This document shows positions 52,401-56,692 of a stretch of DNA of 64,000 nucleotides, piece after piece. The position numbers and the translations under genes were made by a program. Below the pieces are notes generated by a model that was given only the letters and a program-made list of their open reading frames with translations, was not told where the DNA came from and did no database searches. Position 1 is the first letter of the stretch, and each line of letters starts with the position of its first letter. Source of the DNA: Apostichopus japonicus (lineage: Eukaryota > Echinodermata > Holothuroidea > Aspidochirotida > Stichopodidae); contig NC_092567.1 of the NCBI RefSeq assembly GCF_037975245.1, positions 11,750,376 through 11,814,375 of the forward strand. Direction: 5' to 3'.

Positions 52401-55400
52401 GTCTGACTTATCCAGCTAACAAATAATATTGTTATGGGCGTTTAGTATAATGTCAATGTTTGTTCAGATTGAACATAAAAGCTGATTTCAAGGCACGTTT
52501 TATCTTTCCTCGTAGGTCTCATTTAAATTATTTTCAAATACGACGTCAGCGTACACTTGCAGCTAAGGTGTATTACTGCTACATAACGCACTGTATTTAC
52601 GAAATTTTACTAAGGGAAATTGGGTGTGTTTATTCACCATGCATGCGACGGATAAGTTGACGTGATGAAGTATTTCTCCTGAAAGGCAGAAAACTAGCGG
52701 CTCGTAGTTCCATTGTTTCAAGGCGGTGGGAGCAAGGGAGGATTCGTCGGACTAAGTTGTTTAAAACTAGAGTATGTTACCCAAAGTTAGATGACAAAGT
52801 TATATTAACACCACCTCATCCCTCTTCATGGACGTCTTTTGTCCACCAACTTTCTTCGGCGAAGTTAAGAAGTCACTCATAGTAGAATCGTTGTAATACA
52901 TCTTGACATATGGGGTCTGTAGAAATATTGGGCCAAACGGTAAGGTGTAACCATGGAGATACAGGAACAATATTAATTAATTACTGAGATCTATAGCTAT
53001 TTTTATGGATAAAGGAAGCAAATTGCCCTTGGATGTCGAACATTTAACCGTCAAAACTTTAAAAATACTTTCATAAACAGCGGTCAGTTTCACCCTTCAA
53101 CGTCCGGATTACCTTTCATTTTGAATTATGAAACGCTATACTGATACTGTACAGAGAAACTAACACTATAGTAAAAAATAAAAGTAGGTAATTCGTGTTT
53201 TACGTGACATTCATTTTGATTAATTATGCGACTCATATGGTTAACACTGGATTCACGTTCATTGTAAAGTCAAAACAATAGAGCGAAAAACGAGCAAATA
53301 AAACATATATCTGTCAATAATTTGCACCACGTGACACAAGAAGCGTTTCCAGTTCGTATATTCTACAACGTATTACAGCTTCCAAGTATCTTGATATCTC
53401 ATTCATCGTTCCGGACTTGTAAGAAAGTAATCTGGCTTTCAATTTTTTGTTTTGACAGGGTTTTCATGTTGATCCTCTTTGTCCACACAAAACAATATTT
53501 GTCTCTTCTTAACTCATTATTACTATATCTTCAACGTCTCCAATCTCTCCCATGTCTCTCATCTCTCTCTCTCTCTCAAAAAAAAACGAGATCAAGTCTA
53601 ACTGTTAATATAGCCCTACTACCAGCAAACTAACATGTTCCTAGACAATGGTACCATGGTAACCAGAGATGCCCGGATGCTACGGGAGTATATTATGATC
53701 GCGAATTATTTTTCGGAACAGTTAATTTCTATCACTATAGTTGTGTATTTTTTCGCATTGGGGTCCCAGGATGTATCAAATACTTTTAAAACTTAATATC
53801 ACTAGTTTTTTAGGGCTTCGTAGGCTATATATCTCCGGGTCCAACAAGACCATAGGCGATGTGTATTAAAGCAGCATTTTGCGTCCTTTTCTATGATTTT
53901 TCTCAACCTCACTGATTCCACTTTGCCATAACGACATACATAACTAGCTAATCTATTTATATTTTACTTCAAATGGTGGCATAAAAGTCGAAAAATTTGC
54001 AACTTTCAACTTTGTTGTTCTCCAAGATATTTTCCGTTGGGAACCCAATAAACCTCGCCCATAATATGAATATTTAAACACTACGAACGTCATTGACAGA
54101 TACGTAATATAACACCACGCTTGATTTGTGTACAGTCTATATGGCAGTTGTACCAGGGAGTTGCATAACAACTCCCTGGTACAACCAACGCGAAGTCTTG
54201 AATCTATTTTTAGCAACGGCTTATAACTAAACCTGCATCTCTGATTGGTTGAATTCAAACTAGTGGGTTTAGCGGAATTGTATGCGATTAATTTTAACTG
54301 TGAAATTTGTCGAGGACACTCTTCTCATTTATCGACATAAATCGTTAATTACTCGCTAATTAACGCTCTTGGCAGGGTGAAACTTGGATGGTATCTTAGA
54401 TTGCTGTTTAATGATTGATACATGTAAAAAAATCGATGCACATGTTAAAAAAGTGGAAAAAAGCGACCCAACGCAAAATGCTGCTTTAAGCGAGCTCTTG
54501 AACGTGGGAACATTCACAGGGTAGCGCTTTCAGCACCCCTGAACATCGGTCTGCGTCCGCCCCTGCCCCTGCCTCCCCCCATCCCTTCCCCTTCCACCGC
54601 CCATATTTAACCTGGTGTTATTGGGACGGTTATTTATACTGGTTGTTTAAATTATTGTTTTGGAAAATAAGGTAACGCCAGCAAGAAAGACTCTGTCTTT
54701 CGCATTTAACACTTAAATTGTTTATAGTATTTCGCACTATAATATGCATTTATAATTAACGCCTAAACTGTTAATAGCTTTCCACTGAAGATTATAATCT
54801 AATGATAACACAAGTTCCATCAAAACAAAACATAAAGCAGAAACCAGTCTAGCATGGTCAAGAGAACCAACTAAACAAAGTATCCCCTTATATGTCAATA
54901 ATGATCAATTCAGGGAATCTTTTTATTAAAGGAACGTCAGATAGTGACACGGCCTACCCAACATTTTACTTTACTTTTACACAAAATGTTACGATTGGTT
55001 TCAAAGTTCTAAAGGAAGAAGGTAGGGGGTTTGGTCCAGCTGGGAATATATAAACCACGTTTATGGATCAGTATACCTTCAGAATGGAGTAAACTGGTCA
55101 TTTTAACACCCTAGGAATGCTGCCCCCTTCACCATCTCTTGAACTCTCACCATTTTATTGCTTAATCACATGAGTCAATGTCCAGTTTGATTTGGCTCCT
55201 ACATTGTGAATTCTTAAGAAAAGTTCATACTGAGAGCTGAGTGACCTGGATATGATTCTGTGACGATTAAATTAATGTTAGAAAGGAATTGTCAAATTTC
55301 GTAAATAATGAGAATGTTAAACTTTGAAATTTAATTGAAAATGACTACTCAGGTTGACGGGATCAGCTTATAAACTGGACGGAACATTTCCCTTTATCGC

Positions 55401-56667
55401 ACCGATGTGTGATAGCACATTGGATTGCATCGATTGATTCATCGTGATATTAAGGGACAATCCCCCGAGTAGGTCATTTGATAGTTACCGGCAGGGAAGA
55501 GGGTGGGGTGTGGCGATAAGTGAACTGATTCTTGTACAGTCATCCTGTTTTACACATAAACCTTTTATATAGATTGGGAAAGGGTTACATCCTCGTGCTA
55601 TGAGTCAATATGGGTTGACATATGTTTTTTCATTTTTGTTATTTATATACTTATTTGGAATATTTCAAGCAAACAGTAGAACTTTTTTTAGAATTCAATC
55701 TTCGAAAATCCTTTCGAGCATGGAATCAGAGCGACCACATCATAGGTGACCATGGTTTCATGGATTAAGCCTTCATGTGTATGTTCAGTAACAAAATATT
55801 CGCAAGACGTACTCGTTAGAAATCCCTAAAATAATAACTGAAATAATAATAATGAAAAGGACAACAATTTTCCAAGACATCTGAAACATTCAAAGTTTAA
55901 TGTAACATGAATCGATTTATCTGAAATAACACTTTTAATATGGATGCATATGATGATTTACAACATTTAACTATATACTGCATTGTATTTGTTTCTGTGT
56001 TATCTTATACATATTCATTACTTTTTTTTCCCCTCTTGTTTAGAGGTCCGGTGAGAGGAGTTATCAGTCGAGCATGGCGAACTTCAACTAGGCAAGGCGC
56101 AAGTAACTGTAAGTCAATACATCTGAATACTCTCTACCTTAGTATTTAACATTGTATTTGTTAACAGTGATTGTCTGCTATTTTTAATTGTAAAATCTTA
56201 ATTTATTAGAATGAATCTCCATCATTAACCACATTTTTTATTCCTATATCTGTAATTTTCCAATCTTATCTGGTGACTAATATTATATGCTTCAACTATA
56301 ATTGGTTTTATTATATATTTCATTAACAAAGCTGATCCCTGATTAAATGTATAGAAATGAGTGATAAGTTACTTCCATTATCAGAAACATTGTTCGCTTG
56401 TTTCCCGTGTCACGGTGTTTTGTGTAGCTGGTGTGTAAAATTAACTGTTATGTTATGGTATTGCTGACGCTTTTTCCGGGGGGAGGGGGTTCATTAGGTA
56501 TCACTTCCCCATTATTCTACTAATAATTTAATATGATAACAATATTAACTAATATATGATTTTCTTTTTTTATTACAGCTCAATGCAAGATGTATATTCA
56601 TCTGGCGATGCCTATCATCAGCAGGACTGTGATGTCATTCACTCAATCCTCAAAACGATGGCAGTAA
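3043..56667 (+). CDS. LRR-repeat protein gene (NLR/LRR-receptor-like), partial at 5' end
   Basis: This is the spliced gene that frames the window. Proposed exons are 3043-3251, 11048-11124, 44746-44905, 56044-56108 and 56579-56667, with junction phases 2, 1, 2 and 1 that all agree. The first three encode LRR-type sequence: a unit with SLQKLWISDYDRRLTNEEL, then LKELWFDDYD, then a second unit with YSITDRRLN and SLVSLFDL, consistent with about 28-residue repeats of the ribonuclease-inhibitor/NLR class. Such repeats normally sense ligands in innate receptors; that role is inferred from the family. No NACHT, TIR or membrane segment lies in the window, so the N-terminal part is probably upstream. 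The last two exons do not look LRR-like and are less certain. Introns reach 33.6 kb and the largest hosts two other genes. Confidence 0.55.
7141..7425. repeat. Tandem repeat of about 140 bp with AGGTCA pairs
   Basis: Two units share the order 'cttggtccaatct / accacattgag / AGGTCATTTGGGGTCAC / ttggaaa-or-tgaaaatcttgt'. Each contains AGGTCA-4 bases-GGGTCA (7232-7247 and 7376-7391). A related patch lies at about 8690-8960 and degenerate ones at 36350-36380 and 36800-37010, so this is a dispersed family. Confidence 0.7.
8690..8965. repeat. Second patch of the AGGTCA-rich repeat family
   Basis: The patch repeats the layout seen at 7.1-7.4 kb (aaccttcacaacatgatttctcatgg, then a 'ccatattgagtaaaa' box, then AGGTCA boxes). 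It contains a perfect AGGTCA-CCAG-AGGTCA at 8831-8846 and another AGGTCA at 8815. Confidence 0.6.
11048..11124 (+). CDS. LRR exon 2
   Basis: A 77-bp exon between acceptor ctccatag and donor AAAG/gtattg. Its first base completes the split Trp codon of the preceding exon and reads WFDDYDLPDTIPVGS, then SLKYRNVK, which continues the repeat unit. It ends in phase 1, matching the acceptor at 44745. Confidence 0.65.
11125..13212 (+). other. Start of the 33.6-kb intron, no gene seen
   Basis: Non-coding and AT-rich. It contains poly-C and poly-G tracts (about 11940 and 12343), one next to a 'ggcttcgccccctg' segment typical of degraded element ends. A reading frame near 12127-12309 has no recognisable domain and overlaps repeat-like sequence. 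Confidence 0.5.
13213..13328. repeat. (TA)n microsatellite
   Basis: Two long TA runs are separated by 'cagta' at about 13257. The right edge supplied the target site of the adjacent hAT-like element. Tyr/Ile-repeat reading frames across it are artefacts. Confidence 0.95.
13330..14101. mobile_element. Non-autonomous hAT-like element, 772 bp
   Basis: The left end reads CAGCGACGTAGCCAGG and the right end is its near-perfect inverse (CCTGGCTACGTCTCTG). The 8 bases on either side are identical: ATATATAC at 13322-13329 and 14102-14109. An 8-bp target duplication with CAG-starting inverted ends is the hallmark of the hAT superfamily. The interior has no transposase frame, and a G-rich run sits next to the left end and a C-rich run next to the right end. 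Confidence 0.9.
16330..16900 (-). repeat. Dispersed repeat, inverted relative to 22.4-22.9 kb
   Basis: Read on the minus strand, this stretch matches the order of blocks at 22.4-22.9 kb: 'gaaactttcaatccatcgc', 'acataccttccaaa', 'attgaaagtt', 'cgatggttaagg', 'catggatattttagttc.agctaactgc', 'gcgaataa'. The internal blocks repeat at roughly 150-bp intervals, so the family itself is tandemly built. Confidence 0.65.
17047..17125. repeat. Perfect 39-bp tandem duplication
   Basis: The 39-bp unit beginning acgtattcgcgtgtcttg is present twice head to tail with no visible mismatch, which suggests a recent event. Confidence 0.85.
18012..19110. mobile_element. Element with inverted minisatellite arms
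   Basis: The left arm (about 18012-18115) is an array of GGACAATTACCCC-like units. The right arm (about 18820-19110) is a longer array of the inverse, TTGTCCGGGGGTA. The arms face each other across about 700 bp of unique sequence, giving a foldback structure. Pro/Gly-rich reading frames in the arms are by-products of the repeat. No transposase frame is visible and I could not define a target duplication. Confidence 0.6.
19396..20093 (+). mobile_element. Inverted-repeat element with 22-bp repeat arm, copy 1 (right end lost)
   Basis: The element starts with TATGGTAGGCCATACGGG and continues into an arm of roughly 22-bp units (aattaatacgggtattaaat). It is nearly identical to the first 700 bp of the full copy at 41198-42281. 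It stops abruptly at a C-run near 20093, so the right arm is missing. It carries the small ORF at 19858. Confidence 0.85.
19858..20016 (+). CDS. Small conserved ORF of the TATGGTAGG element, copy 1
   Basis: The frame starts at ATG in MARMTDKEQFLHDFRREAND and runs 52 codons; it is open further upstream from a GTG at 19792. The second element copy keeps the same frame, with about four amino-acid differences over the 74 codons counted from the GTG. The stop overlaps a good donor-like sequence (GTAAGTTG, conserved in both copies), so this could instead be a first exon. I recognise no domain. The sequence is hydrophilic, without a signal peptide or membrane segment. Upstream lie a CCAAT box (ccaatcacatcagcg) and the repeat arm. 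Expression is unproven. Confidence 0.4.
   Translation: MARMTDKEQFLHDFRREANDTCRLLTNVDPQSQSDVLSVRNALNRLVILQRT
20094..20705 (+). other. Intron sequence between element copy 1 and the Myb-like ORF
   Basis: A C-run followed by 'cggttcctacgctcttgg' looks like the end of another degraded element that truncated copy 1. A further C-run is at 20230. One TGACGTCA is at 20406. No gene is seen. Confidence 0.45.
20706..20993 (-). pseudogene. Myb/SANT-like (trihelix) DNA-binding ORF, frameshifted
   Basis: From ATG at 20993 the minus strand encodes MSQKYNERSMWSDDEVFALL, then IWCDENTMSKLDG, RNAPVYRDI and GYGRTVSHIKYKLKNL. This is the Trp-anchored layout of trihelix/Myb-SANT-like domains found in PIF/Harbinger-associated proteins and domesticated relatives, which bind DNA. 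After KNL the frame goes wrong. One base over, the expected continuation is visible (KEYTKLLDHNTRSG) up to a TAG, so a single-base indel near 20785-20795 has broken the ORF. No nuclease ORF is nearby. It is probably a decayed transposon accessory gene or a retained fragment. Confidence 0.65.
21010..21104. repeat. (AAT)n/(CAT)n trinucleotide microsatellite
   Basis: Runs of aataataat and catcatcat merge into ataatcataat. Short ORFs across it encode Asn/His or Tyr/Asp runs and are artefacts. It may be the target into which the next element inserted, because ataataat also lies beyond the right end near 41100. Confidence 0.9.
22380..22946 (+). repeat. Dispersed tandem-type repeat that shows the empty target site
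   Basis: Blocks 'cgatggttaggctacatttcc', 'acatgtggtcgaa', 'catggatatttt' and 'gcgtcacaattttagcgaataa' occur at about 22560, 22680 and 22820. The block 'gcgaataaagggatgcttaggctag' at 22677 lines up with 'accaataaacag' (22936) joined to 'atggctaggttag' (40428). The repeat therefore continues on the far side of the 17.5-kb insertion. Confidence 0.7.
23336..23672. repeat. Foldback (long inverted repeat) at the left end of the minus unit
   Basis: The left arm begins gtagcaaaaattgcccaacattg and the right arm is its inverse, ending caatgttggtcactttttgctac. Inside, 'aattggggaaacatagcacgt' and 'ctgtgtttagcacaggtttt' appear in both arms, so the arms are about 150 bp each. This could be a MITE in its own right or the structured terminus of the larger unit. 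Confidence 0.85.
23673..25103. other. Non-coding, 3' side of the minus-strand SAM gene
   Basis: AT-rich and without supportable exons. A GTT/ATT-rich stretch is at about 24144-24165. Presumably it includes the 3' UTR, but I found no AATAAA on the minus strand close to the stop. Confidence 0.45.
25104..25424 (-). CDS. Minus SAM gene, exon 7 (stop)
   Basis: The acceptor is tatcattacag and the stop codon occupies 25104-25106. It encodes the most conserved part of the family: HPQPFTVVLWD, FFVLIERKALP, DTCFKMHFVFDIEYQ and WQFLQSIIYEL. By eye it is about 57% identical to the plus copy over the central 54 residues. Confidence 0.85.
   Translation of the reverse strand, partial: NVTNIKSFCGDIDETVHPQPFTVVLWDLKQKSRQFFVLIERKALPATSLLKAIDTCFKMHFVFDIEYQSDCEASWQFLQSIIYELNTAITKEISSVKAFRAYYNSM
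25104..30875 (-). CDS. SAM-domain protein, SAMD3-like family (minus copy)
   Basis: Seven exons join in matching phases into 367 codons: 30806-30875, 29054-29163, 28431-28581, 27380-27561, 26494-26638, 25949-26073 and 25104-25424. Residues 1-55 form a SAM domain (WGMDELIETF, SFKLLDETSLKEL, IPKVGLRVKF), which normally mediates protein-protein association. A basic then acidic linker follows (about 61-115). The remainder resembles the uncharacterised C-terminal region of proteins annotated as SAMD3-like, which I recall as multicopy in fish and invertebrates; its signature here is VLIERKALP, AIDTCFK, FVFDIEYQ and SWQFLQSIIYEL. I see no nuclease motif, signal peptide or membrane segment. It lies head to head with the plus copy and inside an intron of the LRR gene on the opposite strand. 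The function is unknown. Confidence 0.8.
25949..26073 (-). CDS. Minus SAM gene, exon 6
   Basis: The acceptor is gttttgacag and the donor is GATCT/gtaagt, phases 1 to 0. It encodes LTEEELGFFALPYVF, a basic patch (RHKRKKGRG) and AFIDIRS. The plus copy has NLAFSLLAIIF, GRKG and CFIDVQP. Confidence 0.8.
26494..26638 (-). CDS. Minus SAM gene, exon 5
   Basis: The acceptor is gtatatacag and the donor is CTTT/gtaagt, phases 0 to 1. It begins IEQDFQVLQP and contains KLYEKWPAVCKVILSY, parallel to IEQDFALLYP and KLYQRWEKVARKVILY in the plus copy. Confidence 0.8.
27380..27561 (-). CDS. Minus SAM gene, exon 4
   Basis: The acceptor is ctgatttcag and the donor is GGCATG/gtaagt, phases 1 to 0. It encodes KMKMWLQHNEQP, TAKRRQILI and EYPKILLPGM. 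The plus copy has the equivalent MNQWLKYNKEP..EFPQLLDPGM, ending at the same codon. Confidence 0.8.
28431..28581 (-). CDS. Minus SAM gene, exon 3 (charged linker)
   Basis: The acceptor is attttgcag and the donor is ACTG/gtgagt, phases 0 to 1, 50 codons plus one base. It encodes a basic stretch (LKYSRKRVKKYS) followed by an acidic Ser/Thr-rich tail (NHDTDEDT). No comparable exon of this size is visible in the plus copy. Confidence 0.75.
28877..28996 (-). pseudogene. Zinc-finger-like ORF downstream of the SAM exon, decayed
   Basis: The frame MLLVCFKCLATLQ..HLKYIHGI matches the first finger of the ORF at 34497-34706 (CFKC..HLKHVHGI). After GTGTKLV it meets a TGA exactly where the plus copy continues into its second finger, and similar but out-of-frame sequence follows. 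It is therefore a truncated relative. It may once have been a separate 5' exon or small gene. Confidence 0.5.
29054..29163 (-). CDS. Minus SAM gene, exon 2 (SAM core)
   Basis: The acceptor is tttctttcag and the donor is GCTAT/gttagt. Its 36 full codons encode IDLESFKLLDETSLKEL and IPKVGLRVKF, the conserved centre of the SAM fold. The exon has the same length and phases (1 to 0) as 34374-34483 in the plus copy. Confidence 0.8.
30806..30875 (-). CDS. Minus SAM gene, exon 1 (start)
   Basis: Starts at ATG 30875 (MSEPEVKSIL) and encodes the first helix of the SAM domain, ending WGMDELIETFE. The donor is GAAG/gtagtt, phase 1. This is the only ATG placed to join the SAM exon in frame. Confidence 0.8.
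30876..32210. promoter_or_regulatory. 1.3-kb head-to-head intergenic region with unit ends
   Basis: The two SAM genes diverge from this region. It contains the right end of the minus unit (31151-31164), about 0.7 kb of intervening DNA, and the left end of the plus unit (from 31878). The intervening DNA has a hAT-like fragment (cagtggcggcggaacc followed by a G-run, about 31711). No TATA box is obvious next to either start. A shared or paired promoter is an inference. Confidence 0.4.
32211..32277 (+). CDS. Plus SAM gene, exon 1 (start uncertain)
   Basis: The frame LSKKWGVEELIDKFQ ends at donor CAAG/gtaagg in phase 1, as in the minus copy (LTRWGMDELIETFE). Upstream the frame closes at TGA (32208) with no ATG. 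The true 5' boundary may be an acceptor at 32229 (gggcag), or the start may be lost. Confidence 0.5.
32211..37857 (+). CDS. SAM-domain protein, SAMD3-like family (plus copy, probably broken)
   Basis: Proposed exons are 32211-32277, 34374-34483, 34961-34973 (micro-exon, uncertain), 35042-35232, 35717-35873, 36631-36755 and 37541-37857. Their phases match those of the minus copy wherever both exist. The SAM domain (WGVEELIDKF, FALLDELSIKEL, IPKVGLRLKF) and C-terminal signature (VIIERNALP, DVCFKAMYIFDIEYQ, AWQFLQVVIYDF) are clear. Three oddities are visible. Exon 1 has no in-frame ATG. The large linker exon is missing. Exon 7 hits TAA at 37625 after PQPFVV while the family sequence continues one base over. 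It could be a pseudogene, an assembly error, or a gene using the acceptor at 37614. The function is unknown. Confidence 0.6.
34374..34483 (+). CDS. Plus SAM gene, exon 2 (SAM core)
   Basis: The acceptor has a long T-tract (ttttttttctcaacag) and the donor is GAAGAG/gtaagc. It is 110 bp with phases 1 to 0, the same as the minus copy. It encodes NGIDVTAFALLDELSIKEL and IPKVGLRLKF. Confidence 0.8.
34497..34706 (+). CDS. Two-finger C2H2-like ORF just after the SAM exon
   Basis: Starting 13 bp after the SAM exon donor, MSCTCFKCLRTIEGG..HLKHVH gives C-x2-C-x13-H-x4-H, and CSQGRC..KKHHLTKH gives C-x4-C-x12-H-x4-H, before a stop at 34704. Both spacings fit zinc-binding fingers. The minus locus has the same first finger in the same place, so the arrangement predates the duplication. 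Related SAMD3-like proteins can carry N-terminal C2H2 fingers (from memory), so this may be an alternative first exon or a small separate gene. I see no obvious donor at its end. Confidence 0.5.
   Translation: MSCTCFKCLRTIEGGNKKLFFHLKHVHGIANKSRVKIVCSQGRCVLTFNTLCGYKKHHLTKHLLSRSHS
34961..34973 (+). CDS. Possible 13-bp micro-exon of the plus SAM gene
   Basis: A good acceptor (ttcattttgcag) and donor (AAGA/gtaagt) bracket TCAGCATCCAAGA. Its 13 bp run from phase 0 to phase 1, exactly what is needed to join 34483 to 35042 in frame, giving S-A-S-K-T. It stands where the minus copy has a 151-bp linker exon. It could be coincidence. Confidence 0.35.
35042..35232 (+). CDS. Plus SAM gene, exon 4 equivalent
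   Basis: The acceptor is attcatttctcag and the donor is GGAATG/gtaaaa, phases 1 to 0. It encodes PENEELVMMNQWLKYNKEP and EFPQLLDPGM, equivalent to the minus exon at 27380-27561. Confidence 0.75.
35717..35873 (+). CDS. Plus SAM gene, exon 5 equivalent
   Basis: The acceptor is tttattttag and the donor is AAGG/gtaagc, phases 0 to 1. It begins IEQDFALLYPSRSNKLYQRW. It is 12 bp longer than its counterpart but keeps the phases. Confidence 0.75.
36631..36755 (+). CDS. Plus SAM gene, exon 6 equivalent
   Basis: The acceptor is tatcttcacag and the donor is CAACCA/gtaagt, phases 1 to 0, 125 bp as in the minus copy. It encodes NLAFSLLAIIFRSGRSGKGRK and CFIDVQP. Confidence 0.75.
36780..37010. repeat. 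Degenerate AGGTCA-family repeat in an intron of the plus SAM gene
   Basis: Shares 'gctcagacagatctcatatttg', 'ccatattaagtaaaag' and 'ggtcactgggtaaaatttttgaaa' blocks with the 7.1-7.4 kb repeat, and is interrupted by a G-run at 36907. It lies inside the plus unit, so the family spread both inside and outside the nested block. Confidence 0.55.
37047..37193 (-). mobile_element. tRNA-derived SINE
   Basis: On the minus strand, 37193-37122 starts GCGTCCATAGCCTAGTGGTT and contains a Pol III A box (TAGCCTAGTGG), an anticodon stem TCCGC/GCGGA and a consensus B box (GGTTCGAATCC). The acceptor-stem halves GCGTCCA and TGGAGGC still pair at six of seven positions. A 43-bp body (gaaagtttttcactgttc..) and an (AT)n tail follow. 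The T stem is poorly paired and the anticodon position reads ACA, so this is a retroposon head, not a working tRNA. Confidence 0.85.
37396..37447. repeat. (TA)n microsatellite
   Basis: Uninterrupted TA dinucleotides just upstream of the last exon of the plus SAM gene. Confidence 0.95.
37541..37857 (+). pseudogene. Plus SAM gene, last exon with frame break
   Basis: The acceptor is cttttctttccatag, phase 0. The upstream frame reads EMFDIDQYVKTL..PQPFVVCREVG and stops at 37625-37627. From 37609 another frame carries the family sequence RITPSQTYVIIERNALP through to the stop at 37855-37857. A one-base loss in 37604-37614 explains it. An alternative acceptor (gtgtgcag, ending 37614) would keep the frame but drop about 24 residues. 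Confidence 0.65.
37858..38539 (+). other. 3' flank of the plus SAM gene
   Basis: No coding sequence is seen. The first AATAAA on the plus strand after the stop is at about 38519-38524, a candidate polyadenylation signal. Confidence 0.4.
38540..39150. repeat. 33-bp minisatellite with alternating subunits
   Basis: About 18 units of 33 bp, core atgctacaatagcaatgggtg. Two variants, 'gaatgagagtaac' and 'gaagagagtagc', alternate for much of the array, making a 66-bp higher-order unit, and the right part decays. Because 33 is a multiple of three, a repetitive minus-strand frame of 190 codons stays open by chance. Confidence 0.95.
39460..39783. repeat. Subterminal TTGGGCAA-motif array of the plus unit
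   Basis: Short motifs (gttgcccaatt, atacccaacc, attgcccaac, agttgggtaat, tatgcccaac, attacccagc, attgggcaaa, agttgggcaaa) occur in both orientations every 20-60 bp up to the terminal TIR. Such arrays at element ends often serve as transposase-binding sites; that role is inferred. Confidence 0.6.
39784..41197. other. Right end of the 17.5-kb insertion and continuation of the host repeats
   Basis: 40130-40260 contains the 'tacgctccgcgccaacc..tggcgctccgcttagatag' core shared with the hAT element at 43490. C-runs lie at about 40263 and 40363. After the target duplication (40420-40427) the interrupted repeat resumes. At 41028-41098 is the CCGATTATT-type right end of the outer element, followed by (AAT)n. 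No gene is seen. Confidence 0.5.
41198..42281. mobile_element. Full-length inverted-repeat element with 22-bp repeat arms, 1084 bp
   Basis: The left end TATGGTAGGCCATACGGG is inverted at the right end (cccgtatggcctaccata). TACGCG occurs on both sides (41192-41197 and 42282-42287) as a likely 6-bp target duplication. Both arms contain 'ccaatcaccatgcagcttcata' and arrays of a roughly 22-bp unit (aattaatacgggcattaaat), and then the inverted pair ccaatcacatcagc/gctgatgtgattgg. The unique centre (about 41560-41880) holds the small ORF. I could not assign a superfamily. Confidence 0.85.
41660..41818 (+). CDS. Small conserved ORF of the TATGGTAGG element, copy 2
   Basis: 52 codons from ATG (MARMTDKEQFLHDFRREAND, then CRQLTNVDPQSQSDVL and ALNRLVILRRM). 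It occupies the unique centre of the element between two CCAAT boxes. It has few amino-acid differences from copy 1 and no stop or frameshift in either. A GTAAGTTG donor-like site overlaps the end. It has no known domain. Either it encodes a real micro-protein or it is the first exon of something spliced. Confidence 0.4.
   Translation: MARMTDKEQFLHDFRREANDTCRQLTNVDPQSQSDVLSVRNALNRLVILRRM
42282..43489 (+). other. Intron sequence, no convincing gene
   Basis: A 127-codon frame at 42300-42683 lacks domains and repeats, and I do not accept it. TGACGTCA occurs at 42942 and 43224. Confidence 0.45.
43490..43868. mobile_element. hAT-like MITE, 379 bp
   Basis: The ends are CAGTGGCGGAGC and its exact inverse GCTCCGCCACTG. 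The 8-bp target duplication TTCCTGCC is perfect (43482-43489 and 43869-43876). The right half shares its 'tacgctccgcgccaacc' core with 40200 and, inverted, with 14700. It has no coding capacity and needs a transposase from elsewhere. Confidence 0.93.
44395..44605. repeat. Imperfect tandem repeat (gatgataatgat..aaactgatcag)
   Basis: A unit of about 60 bp containing 'gataatgatagtaaactgatca' and 'ggtataaaac/gctatattactgat' recurs three to four times with substitutions, just upstream of LRR exon 3. Confidence 0.55.
44746..44905 (+). CDS. LRR exon 3
   Basis: 160 bp between acceptor tatgtttttcatcag and donor CCTCA/gtaagtg, phases 1 to 2. It reads VWNRIYSITDRRLNL, then SLITFLSAIAHNASLVSLFDL. RRLNL and SLVSLFDL line up with RRLTNEEL and SLKELWFDDYDL of the first unit. 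The other two frames contain stops. Confidence 0.65.
45300..46860. repeat. Intronic duplication, unit 1
   Basis: The segment shares ordered blocks with 47270-49750: 'gatgaaaccatagaatgtt', 'tcatcataacacataacaac', 'accagcagattgtagcaaaa', 'gtgtaggtccaacaggctta' and 'caagtgtta'. The first block set repeats at about 47305 and the later ones at about 47830, 49230 and 49700. It contains no LRR exon, and a G-run is at 46441. Confidence 0.7.
47270..49750. repeat. Intronic duplication, unit 2
   Basis: This is the second, longer copy of 45300-46860 with insertions, including a G-run element-like segment at about 48600. Matching block order without a matching exon suggests an old tandem duplication of gene segments after which exons were lost. 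Confidence 0.65.
50540..50630. promoter_or_regulatory. 20-bp-period array of TGACGTCA sites
   Basis: TGACGTCA starts at 50547, 50567 and 50587, and TTACGTCA follows at 50607. Each is in the repeated context (T)GACGTCAC-TCAGTGTTT. TGACGTCA is the consensus CREB/ATF (CRE) site. Three perfect copies and one near-copy at helical-phase spacing would make a strong binding cluster if accessible. Confidence 0.6.
50897..50932 (+). other. Exon-like 36-bp segment (alternative or cryptic)
   Basis: It has an excellent acceptor (tttctctttctctcag) and donor (GAAGAG/gtaagag) but only 36 bp. Entered in phase 2 from LRR exon 3 it meets TGA at the third codon. In phase 0 it is open (NCDGGGTLPGEE). It would truncate the LRR protein if included, so it may be a poison-type exon or a decoy. 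Confidence 0.3.
50933..53865 (+). other. Intron of LRR gene, nothing recognised
   Basis: AT-rich intron without supportable exons. TGACGTCA is at 51808. Short ORFs at 52460 and 53322 have no domain or splice support. Confidence 0.45.
53866..54489. mobile_element. TTAA-flanked inverted-repeat element with central hairpin
   Basis: The ends are TTAA-AGCAGCATTTTGCGT and the inverse ACGCAAAATGCTGCT-TTAA. TTAA duplications are typical of piggyBac and Kolobok elements. It is about 620 bp, has no transposase, and carries a perfect hairpin near its centre. Confidence 0.8.
54147..54185. repeat. Perfect hairpin, 17-bp arms
   Basis: GTTGTACCAGGGAGTTG and its exact complement are separated by CATAA. It lies almost exactly at the middle of the TTAA element. 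Confidence 0.95.
54490..56043 (+). other. Intron of LRR gene, nothing recognised
   Basis: No gene or clear repeat seen. The intron ends in an excellent pyrimidine tract before 56044. Confidence 0.45.
56044..56108 (+). CDS. Candidate exon 4 of the LRR gene
   Basis: 65 bp between acceptor ttttcccctcttgtttag and donor AACT/gtaagtc. Entered in phase 2 from 44905 it is open (GPVRGVISRAWRTSTRQGASN) and exits in phase 1; the phase-0 and phase-1 readings stop. The sequence is basic and not LRR-like. Confidence 0.4.
56579..56667 (+). CDS. Candidate last exon of the LRR gene
   Basis: The acceptor is tttctttttttattacag. In phase 1 it reads SQCKMYIHLAMPIIS, then SSKRWQ and TAA at 56665-56667. It accepts the phase of the preceding exon and is followed within 20 bp by AATAAA. 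Confidence 0.4.
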
Positions 56668-56686
56668 TTTCAGTGAGAAAGGATCT

Positions 56687-56692
56687 AATAAA
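56687..56692 (+). terminator. AATAAA polyadenylation signal
   Basis: A canonical hexamer 19 bp after the proposed stop codon. It supports a transcript end here but is common in AT-rich DNA. Confidence 0.4.
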
